A stretch of 64,000 nt of DNA from Sinobaca qinghaiensis. Its GTDB lineage: Bacteria; Bacillota; Bacilli; Bacillales; Marinococcaceae. Positions 53,646-63,275 of this stretch are shown piece by piece. The stretch lies in contig NZ_RAPK01000007.1 of assembly GCF_003610495.1 (NCBI RefSeq), forward strand, positions 124,001 through 188,000, given 5' to 3'. A program made the position numbers and the translations under genes. The notes beneath the pieces were generated by a model, which worked only from the letters and a program-made list of their open reading frames with translations, searched no databases and was not told the DNA's origin. The number at the start of each line of letters is the position of its first letter. Position 1 is the first letter of the stretch.

Positions 53646-54882
53646 TATTTATCACCTTTTCTTTCCATAACAGTCGATAGCCGTGAAACACGGCAGAATG
53701 CCTGATTAATTTTCTGCTTCCTCTTAGTTCGAGCGGAAAAGCTTTTACTTCATTATCTACAGCCAGTCCGATCCAGACGGTGCCCGGCGGATGACCTTCA
53801 AGCGGGTCCGGTCCGGCCACTCCTGTAAAACTTATACCTACATCAGCCTGCATGTAGTCTTTAACGTTCACGGCCATTTCTTCGGCGCACTCCCGGCTTA
53901 CCGTACCGTAGGAAGCAATCGTTTCAGCTTTGACACCGAGAAGCTGCTCCTTGGCAGAGGCCGAATAGGCTACGGCTCCCCCCGCAAATACGGCTGAAGC
54001 GCCCTCTACATCTATCGCTTTTTTGGCAAACCATCCGCCGGTCAGACTTTCCGCCGCTGCAATGGTTTTGCCGGACTCTCTCAGCCGGTCGAGCGTCAGC
54101 TCAATCAACGGCTTCTCCCCAACAGCATAGCAGTACTCTCCGGCGCGTTCGAGAATCTGCTGTTCGGTTGCAGCGATCAGCTTGTCAGCTTCCTCTGCTG
54201 TCGAAGCGGCCGCTGTTACGCGTATAATGACTTCTCCTTCTGAAGCAAGCGGTGCAATGGTTGGATTGGATTGAAATCCTATAATATCTTTAAGTTTTGC
54301 TTCAAGCGTCGACTCTCCGATTTCCGTAAAGCGGAAAATTTTTGATTCGATCACTTTATTTTCCTTCCTGTTTTTCAGCAGATAAGGCTTTCCTTCTTTT
54401 TCAAACATCATTTTCATTTCATGAGGCGGTCCGGGAAGAAGCATATAATGCGTATCGTTCTGCTTAAATGCTACCCCGCAGGCAAGCCCGTTGTGATTTT
54501 CCAGCACACAGCTGTCTTCTAAGTATAGAGCCTGACGCTTATTGGCCTCTGTCAGCGCCATCCCCCGCTCTTCAAAAAATAGCGTGAGACTTTTCATTGA
54601 AGGGGGATGCTCTATTAATTTACGTCCTGCATGCTCTGCTGCCACATCTTTGGTAAGGTCATCTTCTGTCGGTCCAAGCCCTCCGGTCAGTACTACCAGA
54701 TCCGCCCGCTTTTCAGCCTCGGTTATTGCTTCGTGAAGCCGTGCGGTATTATCTCCAATCACAGTATGCCTGAAAATGCTGATACCAAGAGCTGCCAGTT
54801 CTTTTGACAAATGCTGGCCGTTCGTGTTGGCTATTTGGCCGAGCAGCAGCTCTGATCCTACCGCGATTATTTCTGCATTCAT
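53632..54882 (-). CDS. cinA: CinA family protein (competence/damage-inducible; NMN deamidase-type)
   Basis: This 416-aa two-domain protein has an N-terminal MoaB/COG1058 domain (GSELLLGQIANTNGQ, VVLTGGLGPTEDD) and a C-terminal PncC-like domain (AAAESLTGGWFAKK, SFTGVAGPDPLEGHPPGTV). These carry ADP-ribose pyrophosphatase and NMN deamidase activities in relatives; in naturally competent bacteria CinA also localises RecA. It lies two genes upstream of recA. It ends with TGA inside the helicase gene. Confidence 0.93.
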   Translation of the reverse strand: MNAEIIAVGSELLLGQIANTNGQHLSKELAALGISIFRHTVIGDNTARLHEAITEAEKRADLVVLTGGLGPTEDDLTKDVAAEHAGRKLIEHPPSMKSLTLFFEERGMALTEANKRQALYLEDSCVLENHNGLACGVAFKQNDTHYMLLPGPPHEMKMMFEKEGKPYLLKNRKENKVIESKIFRFTEIGESTLEAKLKDIIGFQSNPTIAPLASEGEVIIRVTAAASTAEEADKLIAATEQQILERAGEYCYAVGEKPLIELTLDRLRESGKTIAAAESLTGGWFAKKAIDVEGASAVFAGGAVAYSASAKEQLLGVKAETIASYGTVSRECAEEMAVNVKDYMQADVGISFTGVAGPDPLEGHPPGTVWIGLAVDNEVKAFPLELRGSRKLIRHSAVFHGYRLLWKEKVINNDVF

Positions 54883-54902
54883 AAGGACAGTCCTTCTTTC
54901 TG

Positions 54903-55481
54903 TTAGGTGGATTTCAGCATCACATGTCTGTTTTTCATAAAATAATCAACGCCGGAAACAATAGTCAGGATTACAGCAATCCACATCAGTCCCATGCCGA
55001 GCGGAAGCCCGATCAAACTAAACGGAAGGTTATGGAAAAGCAGCACGGTAATAGCCGCCATCTGAAAAACAGTTTTCCATTTGCCAAGTCCGCTTGCGGC
55101 AATGACGTCCCCTTCGGCAGCAGCTACAAGCCGGATGCCGGTTACGGCAAACTCCCGGCTTAAAATCACGATCGCCATCCAGGAAGGCAGAAGCTGTAAA
55201 TCAATTAATGCAAGCAGCGCAGCTGTAACAAGCAGCTTGTCTGCAAGCGGATCAAGAAATTTTCCGAAGCTTGTTATCAACTGGTGCTTCCTGGCAATAT
55301 ATCCATCAAGCCAGTCGGTAGCAGCGGCCACAATAAAAATAACACCGCCTATTACATGAGACACAGGGATACTGGACGTGCCGGATCCAATCATGCCAAA
55401 CCATGGAGGAATTAACATGAAAAACACAAACAGTGGAATTAATGCTATTCGTGCCAATGTAATTTTATTAGGAAGGTTCAT
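54903..55481 (-). CDS. pgsA: CDP-diacylglycerol-glycerol-3-phosphate 3-phosphatidyltransferase
   Basis: This 192-aa integral membrane enzyme makes phosphatidylglycerophosphate, the committed step to phosphatidylglycerol. The CDP-alcohol phosphotransferase motif is DWLDGYIARKHQ ... FGKFLDPLADK, with the Asp and Gly residues in place. Five to six helices are seen. It is 20 bases upstream of cinA, as in B. subtilis. Confidence 0.95.
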   Translation of the reverse strand: MNLPNKITLARIALIPLFVFFMLIPPWFGMIGSGTSSIPVSHVIGGVIFIVAAATDWLDGYIARKHQLITSFGKFLDPLADKLLVTAALLALIDLQLLPSWMAIVILSREFAVTGIRLVAAAEGDVIAASGLGKWKTVFQMAAITVLLFHNLPFSLIGLPLGMGLMWIAVILTIVSGVDYFMKNRHVMLKST

Positions 55482-55547
55482 CAGGCGCTTACCTCTCTTC
55501 TTTTTCTTTCTAAACAGCGCTCATCTAAAAAAATGATGTCAGTTGTT

Positions 55548-55556
55548 ATTGTACCA
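55548..55556 (-). promoter_or_regulatory. Extended -10 promoter element for pgsA
   Basis: ATGGTACAAT on the minus strand includes TG-N-TACAAT, an extended -10. No convincing -35. Confidence 0.4.
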
Positions 55557-55660
55557 TAATTCTTCCACCCAGCGGCGGATGCGTATACATTTCCCGCTGG
55601 TCTGCCGGGCTTTTTTCCGTTCTTCTTTTAACCGGCAGATCGCATCTGTAAATAATGGAT

Positions 55661-55690
55661 GAAAAAAAGCGCCGGAGCTGCGGCGCTTTT
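55661..55690 (-). terminator. Rho-independent terminator of rodZ
   Basis: AAAGCGCCG-CAGCTC-CGGCGCTTTTTTT on the minus strand. Confidence 0.9.
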
Positions 55691-56544
55691 TACTCCATTC
55701 TTTCAAACACAATGTTCTGGTGAATAGAATCATTCGGCCATTCAAATGCTTCGCCGTTAATGGTTAGTTCTACACCTGAGGTATTCCCGATATTCAAGAG
55801 AACATAATCCAGATCACTATAATCCAGAGTGACAGGGTCCATATCAGCGGTTCCATCATACTGGTCAATAATACTGCCGCTCTCATCCTTTGTATCAATA
55901 TACGATTCGCCGGTGAACGTCAGCTCTATCTCCAGCGTTTCCATACCAGAGACGTCAAATGTAGTTACCATGCCTTCACTTGATACTTCTTCCGGCTGGC
56001 TGCCGTTTTCTTCTTCTTCTTCTGCCGGAGCATCCTCTTCTTGTTCATTTTCCTGAGAAGCAGGCGGTTCTCCGGGGTCTTCGTTTGATTCTACCTGCAC
56101 TCCCGGATCGTCCCCCGGAGAAGAGGACTGGTCGCCGCTGTCGCTCAGGCCCTGAATAGCCAGAAACAGCCCGAAACCGACAATTCCCAGAAATAGGATG
56201 CCCGCAAATACAGGCAGAAGCGTTGGTCTGCCCTGAGACTTTCCGGACGCTTTCCTGCGGCGCTGGAGACGATCCATGCGGGATTTCCGCCTGTTTTCAG
56301 GATGATGGACTTCCGGAAGCTCTCCTCCGTACTGTTCTATTACCGTATCCGGATTGAGGCCGAGCGCTTCCGAATAGCTTTTTACGAAGGCTTTTGCATA
56401 AAAAGCTCCCGGAAGAGCTTCATACTGTCCGTTTTCAATGGCCAGCAGATAACGTTTTTGAATTTTCGTCGCTTCCTGGAGATAATCAAGGGACATGTTC
56501 TGATCCAACCGTTTGTTTCGCAGAAAAGCTCCTAATTCTGACAT
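55690..56544 (-). CDS. rodZ: RodZ-like cell-shape protein (YmfM)
   Basis: This 284-aa bitopic protein has an N-terminal Cro/CI-type HTH (LGAFLRNKRLDQNMSLDYLQ), a juxtamembrane basic region, one membrane helix (about 108-130), an acidic linker (EQEEDAPAEEEEENG) and a C-terminal DUF4115 domain. RodZ couples MreB filaments to wall synthesis and controls rod shape. The strongly acidic linker fits a halophile. It sits between ymfK and pgsA, its usual place. Confidence 0.92.
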   Translation of the reverse strand: MSELGAFLRNKRLDQNMSLDYLQEATKIQKRYLLAIENGQYEALPGAFYAKAFVKSYSEALGLNPDTVIEQYGGELPEVHHPENRRKSRMDRLQRRRKASGKSQGRPTLLPVFAGILFLGIVGFGLFLAIQGLSDSGDQSSSPGDDPGVQVESNEDPGEPPASQENEQEEDAPAEEEEENGSQPEEVSSEGMVTTFDVSGMETLEIELTFTGESYIDTKDESGSIIDQYDGTADMDPVTLDYSDLDYVLLNIGNTSGVELTINGEAFEWPNDSIHQNIVFERME

Positions 56545-56561
56545 GCTGTACCACCTATCAT

Positions 56562-57314
56562 TTAACTAATATCAAACGAAGAAAAGCCGGAATCCACTAC
56601 GTCATACGTAATAACCTGACTTTCATCATTACGCAGTTCTATAATACAATCAAAATCCTGGATCGTGTAGTGGGACTCACGGATAAATATATCCGGGTGC
56701 TCGACTACTTTAACCGAGGGGAGCTTCATCACCTGGTCAACAAGATCCCTGTGCTTCTGTGGAGCCCGCATCATGCTGACGATGCCGTCAATAATATAAA
56801 TATGTCCTTCTCCTTTTTCATCTTCCCCCAGATGGCTTCTTACCGTCTGGCGAAGAAGAGTGGACGATATAAATGTCCAGCGCTTATTGGCGCATACGCT
56901 TGCTGCGACAAGCGATTCGGTCTTTCCGACACGGGGCATCCCGCGGATACCAACTAAATAATGCCGATCTTTTTTGAATAGCTCGGCAATAAAATCAACG
57001 AGCAGTCCTAATTCATCCCGTACAAACCGAAACGTTTTTTTATCATCGGCATCCCGCTCAATATAGCGCCCGTGCATAACGGCCAGCCGGTCGCGGAGCC
57101 TCGGTTCCCGGATTTTCCGAAGGGTAATAGTGTCGATTGTTTCCATAATGCTGCGAAGTCTTACGACCGAATCATCCTGCCGGCTGCGGATCAGCATGCC
57201 GCGGCGGCTGTTTTCTACGCCATTGATCGTTACGATGTTAATAGAGAGCATACCGAGCAGGGAAGAAATGTCCCCGAGAAGGCCGGGTCTGTTCTCATGA
57301 ATTTCATACTCCAT
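56562..57314 (-). CDS. ymfK: YmfK family protein (DUF3388)
   Basis: This 250-aa protein begins MEYEIHENRPGLLGDISSLL, with an ACT-like N-terminal portion and an ATPase-like part containing GIRGMPRVGKTESLVA (P-loop). DUF3388 members are found next to rodZ and ymfI in Bacillus; no function is known. No ribosome site precedes ATG 57314. The frame is open upstream and reads KEWYM directly before it, so the true start may be an upstream non-canonical codon such as ATA 57335 near GGCGGAG. Confidence 0.85.
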   Translation of the reverse strand: MEYEIHENRPGLLGDISSLLGMLSINIVTINGVENSRRGMLIRSRQDDSVVRLRSIMETIDTITLRKIREPRLRDRLAVMHGRYIERDADDKKTFRFVRDELGLLVDFIAELFKKDRHYLVGIRGMPRVGKTESLVAASVCANKRWTFISSTLLRQTVRSHLGEDEKGEGHIYIIDGIVSMMRAPQKHRDLVDQVMKLPSVKVVEHPDIFIRESHYTIQDFDCIIELRNDESQVITYDVVDSGFSSFDIS

Positions 57315-57421
57315 ATACCATTCTTTAGGTTCTATTGTCTCCGCCTGCCTTTCTGTACTGAACTATATATAGATTGGTTACTGTTATTGTAACGTTTGTC
57401 TAAATACGGTACAAAGCTTTT

Positions 57422-58156
57422 TTATGAAAAGCCTCCGTCTATTTGCAGAATATGACCATTCATGTACGATGAGCTGTTTGAGAATAAAAAAGCGACGGCT
57501 TCTGCCACTTCATCAGGCCGGCCCATTCTCCCTGCCGGAATCTGCGCGACGAGATCTTCACGCTCTTCGCCGGTAAAAATACCGTTCATGGGAGTATCAA
57601 TTACTCCGGGAGCAACTGCATTAACTTTCACACCGCTCGGAGCAGCTTCTTTTGCAAGAGAACGAACAAATGCCTCCATTCCCCCTTTAGCAGCCGAATA
57701 AACCGTTTCCATGGCCGTCCCGCTGCTTGCCCAGATAGAAGAAATAAACACCATCGTTCCCTGTTTTTCCTGAATCATATAAGGAAGCAGCTTTTGGGAC
57801 GTGAAGACCGCCTGAATCAAATGGGAATGGAACTGGTTCATAATTTCTTCCGGCTCTGCATCCTGCAGGAGCCCATACAAAGAAGCTCCTGCTGCATAAA
57901 CCAGACCGCTGACCGGGGAATGCACCTGCTGAAGCAAGATTTCTGCTCCATTTTCTTTTGATAAATCGGCACGGACTACATATGCTTCCGCCCCATAGGA
58001 GCGGCACGCTTCGGCAAGTTCATCCATATGGTCTTCCGAAGCGCTGTGGCAGTGCAGAAACAATGAATGCCCTTCCCCGGCAAGTTTAACGGCAGCGGCG
58101 CTTCCAATCGCACCGCTTGCCCCGGTTACTAATACAAACGGCTTTCTGCTACTCAT
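57422..58156 (-). CDS. ymfI: EF-P 5-aminopentanone reductase (YmfI, SDR family)
   Basis: This 244-aa short-chain dehydrogenase has the NAD(P) motif VTGASGAIGSAAAV, YAAGAS, ISSIWASSG, catalytic YSAAK and a C-terminal IDGGFS. YmfI reduces the EF-P Lys 5-aminopentanone to 5-aminopentanol in B. subtilis. It overlaps the ymfH stop by eight bases. ymfJ, normally between ymfI and ymfK, is missing. Confidence 0.9.
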   Translation of the reverse strand: MSSRKPFVLVTGASGAIGSAAAVKLAGEGHSLFLHCHSASEDHMDELAEACRSYGAEAYVVRADLSKENGAEILLQQVHSPVSGLVYAAGASLYGLLQDAEPEEIMNQFHSHLIQAVFTSQKLLPYMIQEKQGTMVFISSIWASSGTAMETVYSAAKGGMEAFVRSLAKEAAPSGVKVNAVAPGVIDTPMNGIFTGEEREDLVAQIPAGRMGRPDEVAEAVAFLFSNSSSYMNGHILQIDGGFS

Positions 58157-59438
58157 TTTTCTTTTTTACGACTTGAGATACGGAACGTTCCGGTCCGTGG
58201 AAGTGCTGATTCCATAATTCCAGGCATTCTTCTGCTGTAATAGACTCCAGCATAGCTGCTGTGTCAAACATATCCATTCCCGCGAAGGCATAGCTCGTAT
58301 ACTGACTTGCCATAAATTCGAGACTGTTAAGCTGGCGCAGAAACGTACCAATGTTGCGGCGCTTAATACGCTCAAACATTTCTGAATCAAAAGCAGCCGG
58401 ATCTTTTGTTTCGAGCAGGCTTGTAATACGATTTTGAAGCTCGTCCGGCTGCGCCGTGTCCCCGCCTGCTACAAAAAAGGTGAACGAACGGTCTACCTGA
58501 AACTCACCGGAAAACGAGTCATCTATCAGACCTTCTTCGTACAAAGATTCGTAAAAGGTAGTGCCGGGGCCGATCAGCGTATCCATCAGCAGATCCATGG
58601 CAAGTTCATAACGCATTAAATCTTCGCCGGTTCTTTCCTGAAGCACTTTATAGCCGACGAGCACTTTTGGCGTATTAACGCTCATTTCCAGAACTTTCTT
58701 ATCAGATGCCGCTTCAGCCGGCTCTTCCGGAAGAATTCGTTTCAGCTCCGGTGCAGGAGGAAACTCCTTGCCTGCCTGGTTCTCTTTAATTAACGCCATC
58801 AGCGCCTCCGGCTCGGCGTCGCCTGCAATGAACAGCGCCATGTTGGATGGATGGTAAAACGTTTCATAGCACGTATATAAATCTTCTTTCGTAATGTCAT
58901 AGATAGATTCTACCGTACCGGCGATATCGATTTTTGCCGGATGCTCATGATACATGCCTCCAAGAAGCTGGAAAAAGGCAAGCCAGTCCGCCTGATCTTC
59001 GTACATGCGGATTTCCTGTTCAATAATGCCCTTCTCTTTTTCCACGCTGTCCTCCGTAAAATAAGGATGCTGTACAAAATCCAGCAGCGTACTGATATTT
59101 TTTTCTGTCTGCGCGGTGCTTGAAAACAAGTAGGCCGTTTTCGTAAAGCTCGTAAACGCATTGGACGATGCCCCCTGTTTACCAAACGTCTGGAACACAT
59201 CCCCTTCTTCATCTTCAAACATTTTATGCTCCAGAAAATGAGCAATGCCGTCCGGTACTTTTACCGGCTCACTGCCTCCAATCGGCGTAAAATGATTGTC
59301 GATTGAGCCGTAGTTCGTCGTAAATGTGGCAAATGTTTTATGAAAGCCTTTCTTCGGCAGAATATACACCTGCAGGCCGTTATCAAGTACTTCGTAATAA
59401 AGCTTTTCATCAATGGTGCTTTTTTCGAGCGTGTTCAT
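58149..59438 (-). CDS. ymfH: EF-P modification-associated protein YfmH (M16 peptidase family)
   Basis: This 429-aa M16 (pitrilysin-like) protein has an inverted zinc motif HFLEH (in GIAHFLEHKMFED) with the third ligand (EKEKGIIEQEIRMYED). It pairs with the upstream YmfF, as in the known YmfF-YmfH heterodimers linked to EF-P modification. Its start directly abuts the ymfF stop. Name variants YmfH and YfmH occur in databases. Confidence 0.9.
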   Translation of the reverse strand: MNTLEKSTIDEKLYYEVLDNGLQVYILPKKGFHKTFATFTTNYGSIDNHFTPIGGSEPVKVPDGIAHFLEHKMFEDEEGDVFQTFGKQGASSNAFTSFTKTAYLFSSTAQTEKNISTLLDFVQHPYFTEDSVEKEKGIIEQEIRMYEDQADWLAFFQLLGGMYHEHPAKIDIAGTVESIYDITKEDLYTCYETFYHPSNMALFIAGDAEPEALMALIKENQAGKEFPPAPELKRILPEEPAEAASDKKVLEMSVNTPKVLVGYKVLQERTGEDLMRYELAMDLLMDTLIGPGTTFYESLYEEGLIDDSFSGEFQVDRSFTFFVAGGDTAQPDELQNRITSLLETKDPAAFDSEMFERIKRRNIGTFLRQLNSLEFMASQYTSYAFAGMDMFDTAAMLESITAEECLELWNQHFHGPERSVSQVVKKKNE

Positions 59439-60713
59439 TTATTGGTCCTCCTTCTCTCCGTGAAGAAAAAATACAGTATCTATTACAATATCTGCTGCGC
59501 AGTCGGCTACTTCTTCAAGCGTAACGGCTTGCACCTGGCTGATCCATTCATCCATGGATATCTGGCGTTCTCCGACAATGCCCTGATACAGCAGGTCTGC
59601 GGTACCCTTTGCCGAATCGGCAGTTTCAAGCAGCTGATTGACGAGCATGCCTTTAGTCTGCTCTACTTCGTCTTCGGTAAAACGCCCGATTTTCATGTCT
59701 TCAATCTGCTCTGTAATAATAGCGAGTGCTTTATCATACTGGGACGTTTCGATACCGGCCATAATTGTTACAAAGCCTTTTAGGCTGTCATACCTCGATG
59801 CTGCATAATAAGCGAGGCTTTCTTTTTCCCTGACGTTTAAAAACAGCTTCGAATGAGGAAATCCGCCGAGCAGCGCATTGGCTACCTGCATGGCAGCAAA
59901 CGAAGAATCTTTAAAATAGACCGGCACCCGGCAGCCAATATGCAGTTTACCCTGCTGAATATCATCGGTTTCTTTTATATGATTAGGCGTCTCCCTGACG
60001 GAATAAGCGGTTCCTGCAGCTTTTTTAACGTGACGATTTTCTTCAAATACGGAAAAGGCCGAAGCTGCTTTGGCGGCCTGGGCTTCTTCTACATCCCCGA
60101 TGATATACATATCGACCTTATCTTCTTTCAGCATGGATTCATATACTGTCATCAGGCGCTCCGCTGATACAGCCTCCAGACGTTCGAGCTCTCCCTGAGC
60201 CTGTAATCTATAAGGATCCTCCGGAAACATATGCTGGAGCATACGGTTGTTGGCATAGCGGATTTTGTCATCGTATACGGCTTCCATCCGCTGTTGGAGG
60301 TTGCGTTTTTCCTCTGCAATAATTTTCTCAGAGAAGATACCATTTTCCAGATAAGGGGACAGAACAGCTCCTTTTAGAAAAGCGAGTCCTTCTTCCAATA
60401 GCGGTTCTGCATGTTCAATATACCGCTCATTGGCAATATCGAGCCGGAAGGTCAGCAGATGATAGTCGCCTTTTTTTGCTACGTCCGTCGTAAAAACGGC
60501 TCCATATAAATAATCCAGGTGGGAGCGGATGCTTTTACGTGAAGGATAGTCGGCTGTTGCACTTTTTAATACCTGGGAAAGCAGCGAACGTTCTGTTGCG
60601 GTTTCCGCCTCAAGCGGTGCAAGCATCTGCAGAAGAATCGTTGTCGTTTTGAATTTTTTTGTCGGAAGCAGATGAAGTGCGGCTCCCGTATTAATCTGTT
60701 CTTTCTCTACCAT
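59439..60713 (-). CDS. ymfF: EF-P modification-associated protein YfmF (M16 family, inactive type)
   Basis: This 424-aa M16-type protein shows no HxxEH motif, so it is the non-catalytic partner of YmfH. Features are TKKFKTTTILLQML, ADYPSRKSIRSHLDYLYGA and VREKESLAYYAASRYDS. It is followed at once by ymfH, and lies 18 bases downstream of the spoIIIE/ftsK gene in the same operon. Confidence 0.9.
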   Translation of the reverse strand: MVEKEQINTGAALHLLPTKKFKTTTILLQMLAPLEAETATERSLLSQVLKSATADYPSRKSIRSHLDYLYGAVFTTDVAKKGDYHLLTFRLDIANERYIEHAEPLLEEGLAFLKGAVLSPYLENGIFSEKIIAEEKRNLQQRMEAVYDDKIRYANNRMLQHMFPEDPYRLQAQGELERLEAVSAERLMTVYESMLKEDKVDMYIIGDVEEAQAAKAASAFSVFEENRHVKKAAGTAYSVRETPNHIKETDDIQQGKLHIGCRVPVYFKDSSFAAMQVANALLGGFPHSKLFLNVREKESLAYYAASRYDSLKGFVTIMAGIETSQYDKALAIITEQIEDMKIGRFTEDEVEQTKGMLVNQLLETADSAKGTADLLYQGIVGERQISMDEWISQVQAVTLEEVADCAADIVIDTVFFLHGEKEDQ

Positions 60714-60731
60714 TGGCTTTGAGCCCCTTTC

Positions 60732-63083
60732 TTAATAGCGCGGTGCTTCTTCTTCGGCTGCCGGAGGGGCGGAGATCACATCTCTTGGTTTGCTCCCGCC
60801 GTAAGGTCCTACAATACCCCGTTCTTCCATGGCGTCAATCAGGCGTGCGGCTCTCGTATAGCCTACCCTGAACTTACGCTGCAGCATGGAAACAGAGGCG
60901 CTTTGTCTTTCTACAACAAATGCTACCGCTTCGTCATATAAAGAATCATCTATTTCTTCTACCTGTTCTACCTTGTCATCAGGAATCATTTCTTCCTGGT
61001 AATTTGCTTTCTGCTGGGCAATTACGGAGGCGACAATCGCTTCAACTTCCCCGTCGGAAATAAATGCGCCCTGAATACGGGTGGATTTGTTTGATCCTAC
61101 TGGAGAAAACAGCATATCCCCTTTTCCGAGAAGTTTCTCAGCACCCCCGCTGTCAAGGATCGTACGGGAGTCGATCTGGCTCGTTACCCCAAATGCGATC
61201 CGCGATGGAATGTTTGCTTTAATTACTCCTGTTATTACATTAACAGACGGGCGCTGGGTTGCGATAATCATATGAATCCCTGCAGCTCTTGCCATTTGTG
61301 CCAGTCTTGTAATCGCATCTTCTACGTCGCTTGAAGCGACCATCATTAAATCGGCCAGCTCATCCACGATGACAACGATGTAAGGCAGTTCCAGCTGTTT
61401 TTCCGTATTTTTCTCGTTTTCTTTCTTTACATACTGATTGTAGCCCTCCATGTTGCGCGTACCTGTGTGGGAAAACAGATCATAGCGCCGTTCCATTTCG
61501 GCTACTACTTTTTTCAGTGCCTGTGCGGCACGTTTTGGCTCTGTTACTACCGGTGCCAGCAGATGTGGAATACCGTTATACACGTTAAGCTCTACCATTT
61601 TAGGGTCAATCATCATCAGTTTTACTTCGTGCGGCCTTGCTTTCATAAGAATACTCGTAATGATTCCATTAATACACACACTTTTTCCGCTTCCTGTAGC
61701 ACCTGCTACGAGAAGATGCGGCATTTTATTCAGGGCAGCCAGCACTGGTTCTCCTGATATGTCACGGCCAAGAGCAACGGCAAGCGGGTGATTGTCTTTT
61801 TTCATTCCGGTTTCCAGCACTTCCCGGACCGTCACCATTGCCACTTCCTGATTCGGTATTTCAATGCCGACGGCTGATTTTCCTGGAATAGGTGCTTCAA
61901 TACGGATATCACGAGCTGCCAGAGCCAGTGCCAGATCGTCGGTTAAATTGACAATCCTGCTCACTTTCACGCCGGTATCCGGCTGCACTTCGTATTTAGT
62001 TACGGCCGGTCCCAGGTGAACTTCGTTAACCTTTGCTTTCACTCCAAAGCTTAACAAAGTCTCTTCCAGTTTTCTTGCATTTGAACTCAGCATACGTTTT
62101 TCTACATGCTGGGTATTCCGCTCCGGTGCATTTAATAAATCAAGTGAAGGCAGTATATAATTTTTATTCTCTTCTTCCGCCGAAGAGGCCAGTACAGCTT
62201 CCTCAATCACTTCAGCGTCTCCGCCTGTTTCAGCAGGCTTTTCTGCTGCTTTTTCCTTTGCCGGCGCGGCGGCTGGTTTTTCCGGCTCCTCCTGCTTTTC
62301 GTAGGCGTTTTCTGCAAAATTGTAGATAAGCGGGGTTTCCGGCTCCTGTTCCACCAGCTCCTGCTGTTCGTACTCCGGCTCTTTAGCTTTTGGTGCCTGC
62401 TTCTTTTTTGCAGGTTTTGGTGTTGGTTCAGCTTCGCGAGCCTGCTTTTTCTGCTCCCGCTGTTCTTTGGAAGCCTGATATTTTTCACTGAGCACGGCCT
62501 GCGTCTTTTTCACAGCTGGTCCTGCTTTGGTTTTTGTCCCATTAGCCAGATCCTGTATCGTTACGCCGGTAATAATCATTAACGCCACGACAGCAAGCAG
62601 CACAGCAATCAGATAAGAGCCCGGCACCCCGAAAAGGGTGTATGTACCCGTATACAGCAGCGCTCCTGTCATGCCTCCTCCAATTGATGCATTGGCTGCT
62701 CCTGACGCCTGCTCTGTAAATGCATTCCACGTGACGGCCAGGCTGCTCTCCCCATTTCCTGCCCGGTTCATAAAAGAAATGTGGCTGAAAATCAGTACGG
62801 AGAGAGCGCCCAGCAGAACGCCTGCTCCAATGCGTTTATTTATCCGCGGCCATTTCTTCTTGAAAATGAAAGCAGCTGCTACTGCCATTACAGCAAGGTT
62901 CAGTACGATATGAAAGTCCCCTGCAAAAAAGCGCAGAAAAGAAACGAGCAGCTCTCCTACCAGCCCGAATTGAAACAGCGCTGTTAAAGCCAGGGTAAGC
63001 AGAACCAGTCCCGTCCACTCTATCTTCATTTCGCTTTTTCGTTTTTTGGACCATTTTTTTGTTCGTTTACGTGTTTTTGCCAC
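60732..63083 (-). CDS. spoIIIE: DNA translocase SpoIIIE/FtsK
   Basis: This 783-aa septal DNA pump has four predicted N-terminal helices (about 22-190), a variable Glu/Lys/Pro linker, the FtsK motor (Walker A in [14 protein letters not shown]; Walker [15 protein letters not shown]) and the C-terminal gamma domain ([18 protein letters not shown]) that reads SRS/KOPS sites. During division and sporulation it moves trapped chromosome across the septum. Adjacent to rnj and ymfF, as expected for the SpoIIIE locus; SpoIIIE and SftA are hard to separate by sequence alone. Confidence 0.92.
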   Translation of the reverse strand: MAKTRKRTKKWSKKRKSEMKIEWTGLVLLTLALTALFQFGLVGELLVSFLRFFAGDFHIVLNLAVMAVAAAFIFKKKWPRINKRIGAGVLLGALSVLIFSHISFMNRAGNGESSLAVTWNAFTEQASGAANASIGGGMTGALLYTGTYTLFGVPGSYLIAVLLAVVALMIITGVTIQDLANGTKTKAGPAVKKTQAVLSEKYQASKEQREQKKQAREAEPTPKPAKKKQAPKAKEPEYEQQELVEQEPETPLIYNFAENAYEKQEEPEKPAAAPAKEKAAEKPAETGGDAEVIEEAVLASSAEEENKNYILPSLDLLNAPERNTQHVEKRMLSSNARKLEETLLSFGVKAKVNEVHLGPAVTKYEVQPDTGVKVSRIVNLTDDLALALAARDIRIEAPIPGKSAVGIEIPNQEVAMVTVREVLETGMKKDNHPLAVALGRDISGEPVLAALNKMPHLLVAGATGSGKSVCINGIITSILMKARPHEVKLMMIDPKMVELNVYNGIPHLLAPVVTEPKRAAQALKKVVAEMERRYDLFSHTGTRNMEGYNQYVKKENEKNTEKQLELPYIVVIVDELADLMMVASSDVEDAITRLAQMARAAGIHMIIATQRPSVNVITGVIKANIPSRIAFGVTSQIDSRTILDSGGAEKLLGKGDMLFSPVGSNKSTRIQGAFISDGEVEAIVASVIAQQKANYQEEMIPDDKVEQVEEIDDSLYDEAVAFVVERQSASVSMLQRKFRVGYTRAARLIDAMEERGIVGPYGGSKPRDVISAPPAAEEEAPRY

Positions 63084-63215
63084 TGATTGTCCACCTCATT
63101 ATCTGTTCTCACCTGTTGTTTTAAAACCATTCTATGTTCGGATATGCCTGTTGTTATTATAGCATATGCCTTTGCTGCTAAGGCGCTGCGGCTTGTATTT
63201 TTTAGTTCTTCATAT

Positions 63216-63262
63216 GCAAAGAGCCTGCTGGAGAATCATAGATTCCAATCAGCAGGGCTCTT
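63216..63262 (-). terminator. Hairpin after RNase J gene
   Basis: GAGCCCTGCTG and CAGCAGGCTC pair across a long loop on the minus strand. The T run is short, so termination may be partial. Confidence 0.55.
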
Positions 63263-63275
63263 CTTCTTTTTTAAA

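Noticed and set aside
55539-55745. 68-aa minus-strand frame between rodZ and pgsA
   Set aside because: It begins inside rodZ and passes through the rodZ terminator, so it is more likely the pgsA leader.
57339-57421. ymfJ (DUF3243) gene expected between ymfI and ymfK
   Set aside because: The interval of about 80 bases is too short and holds no frame with the family pattern.
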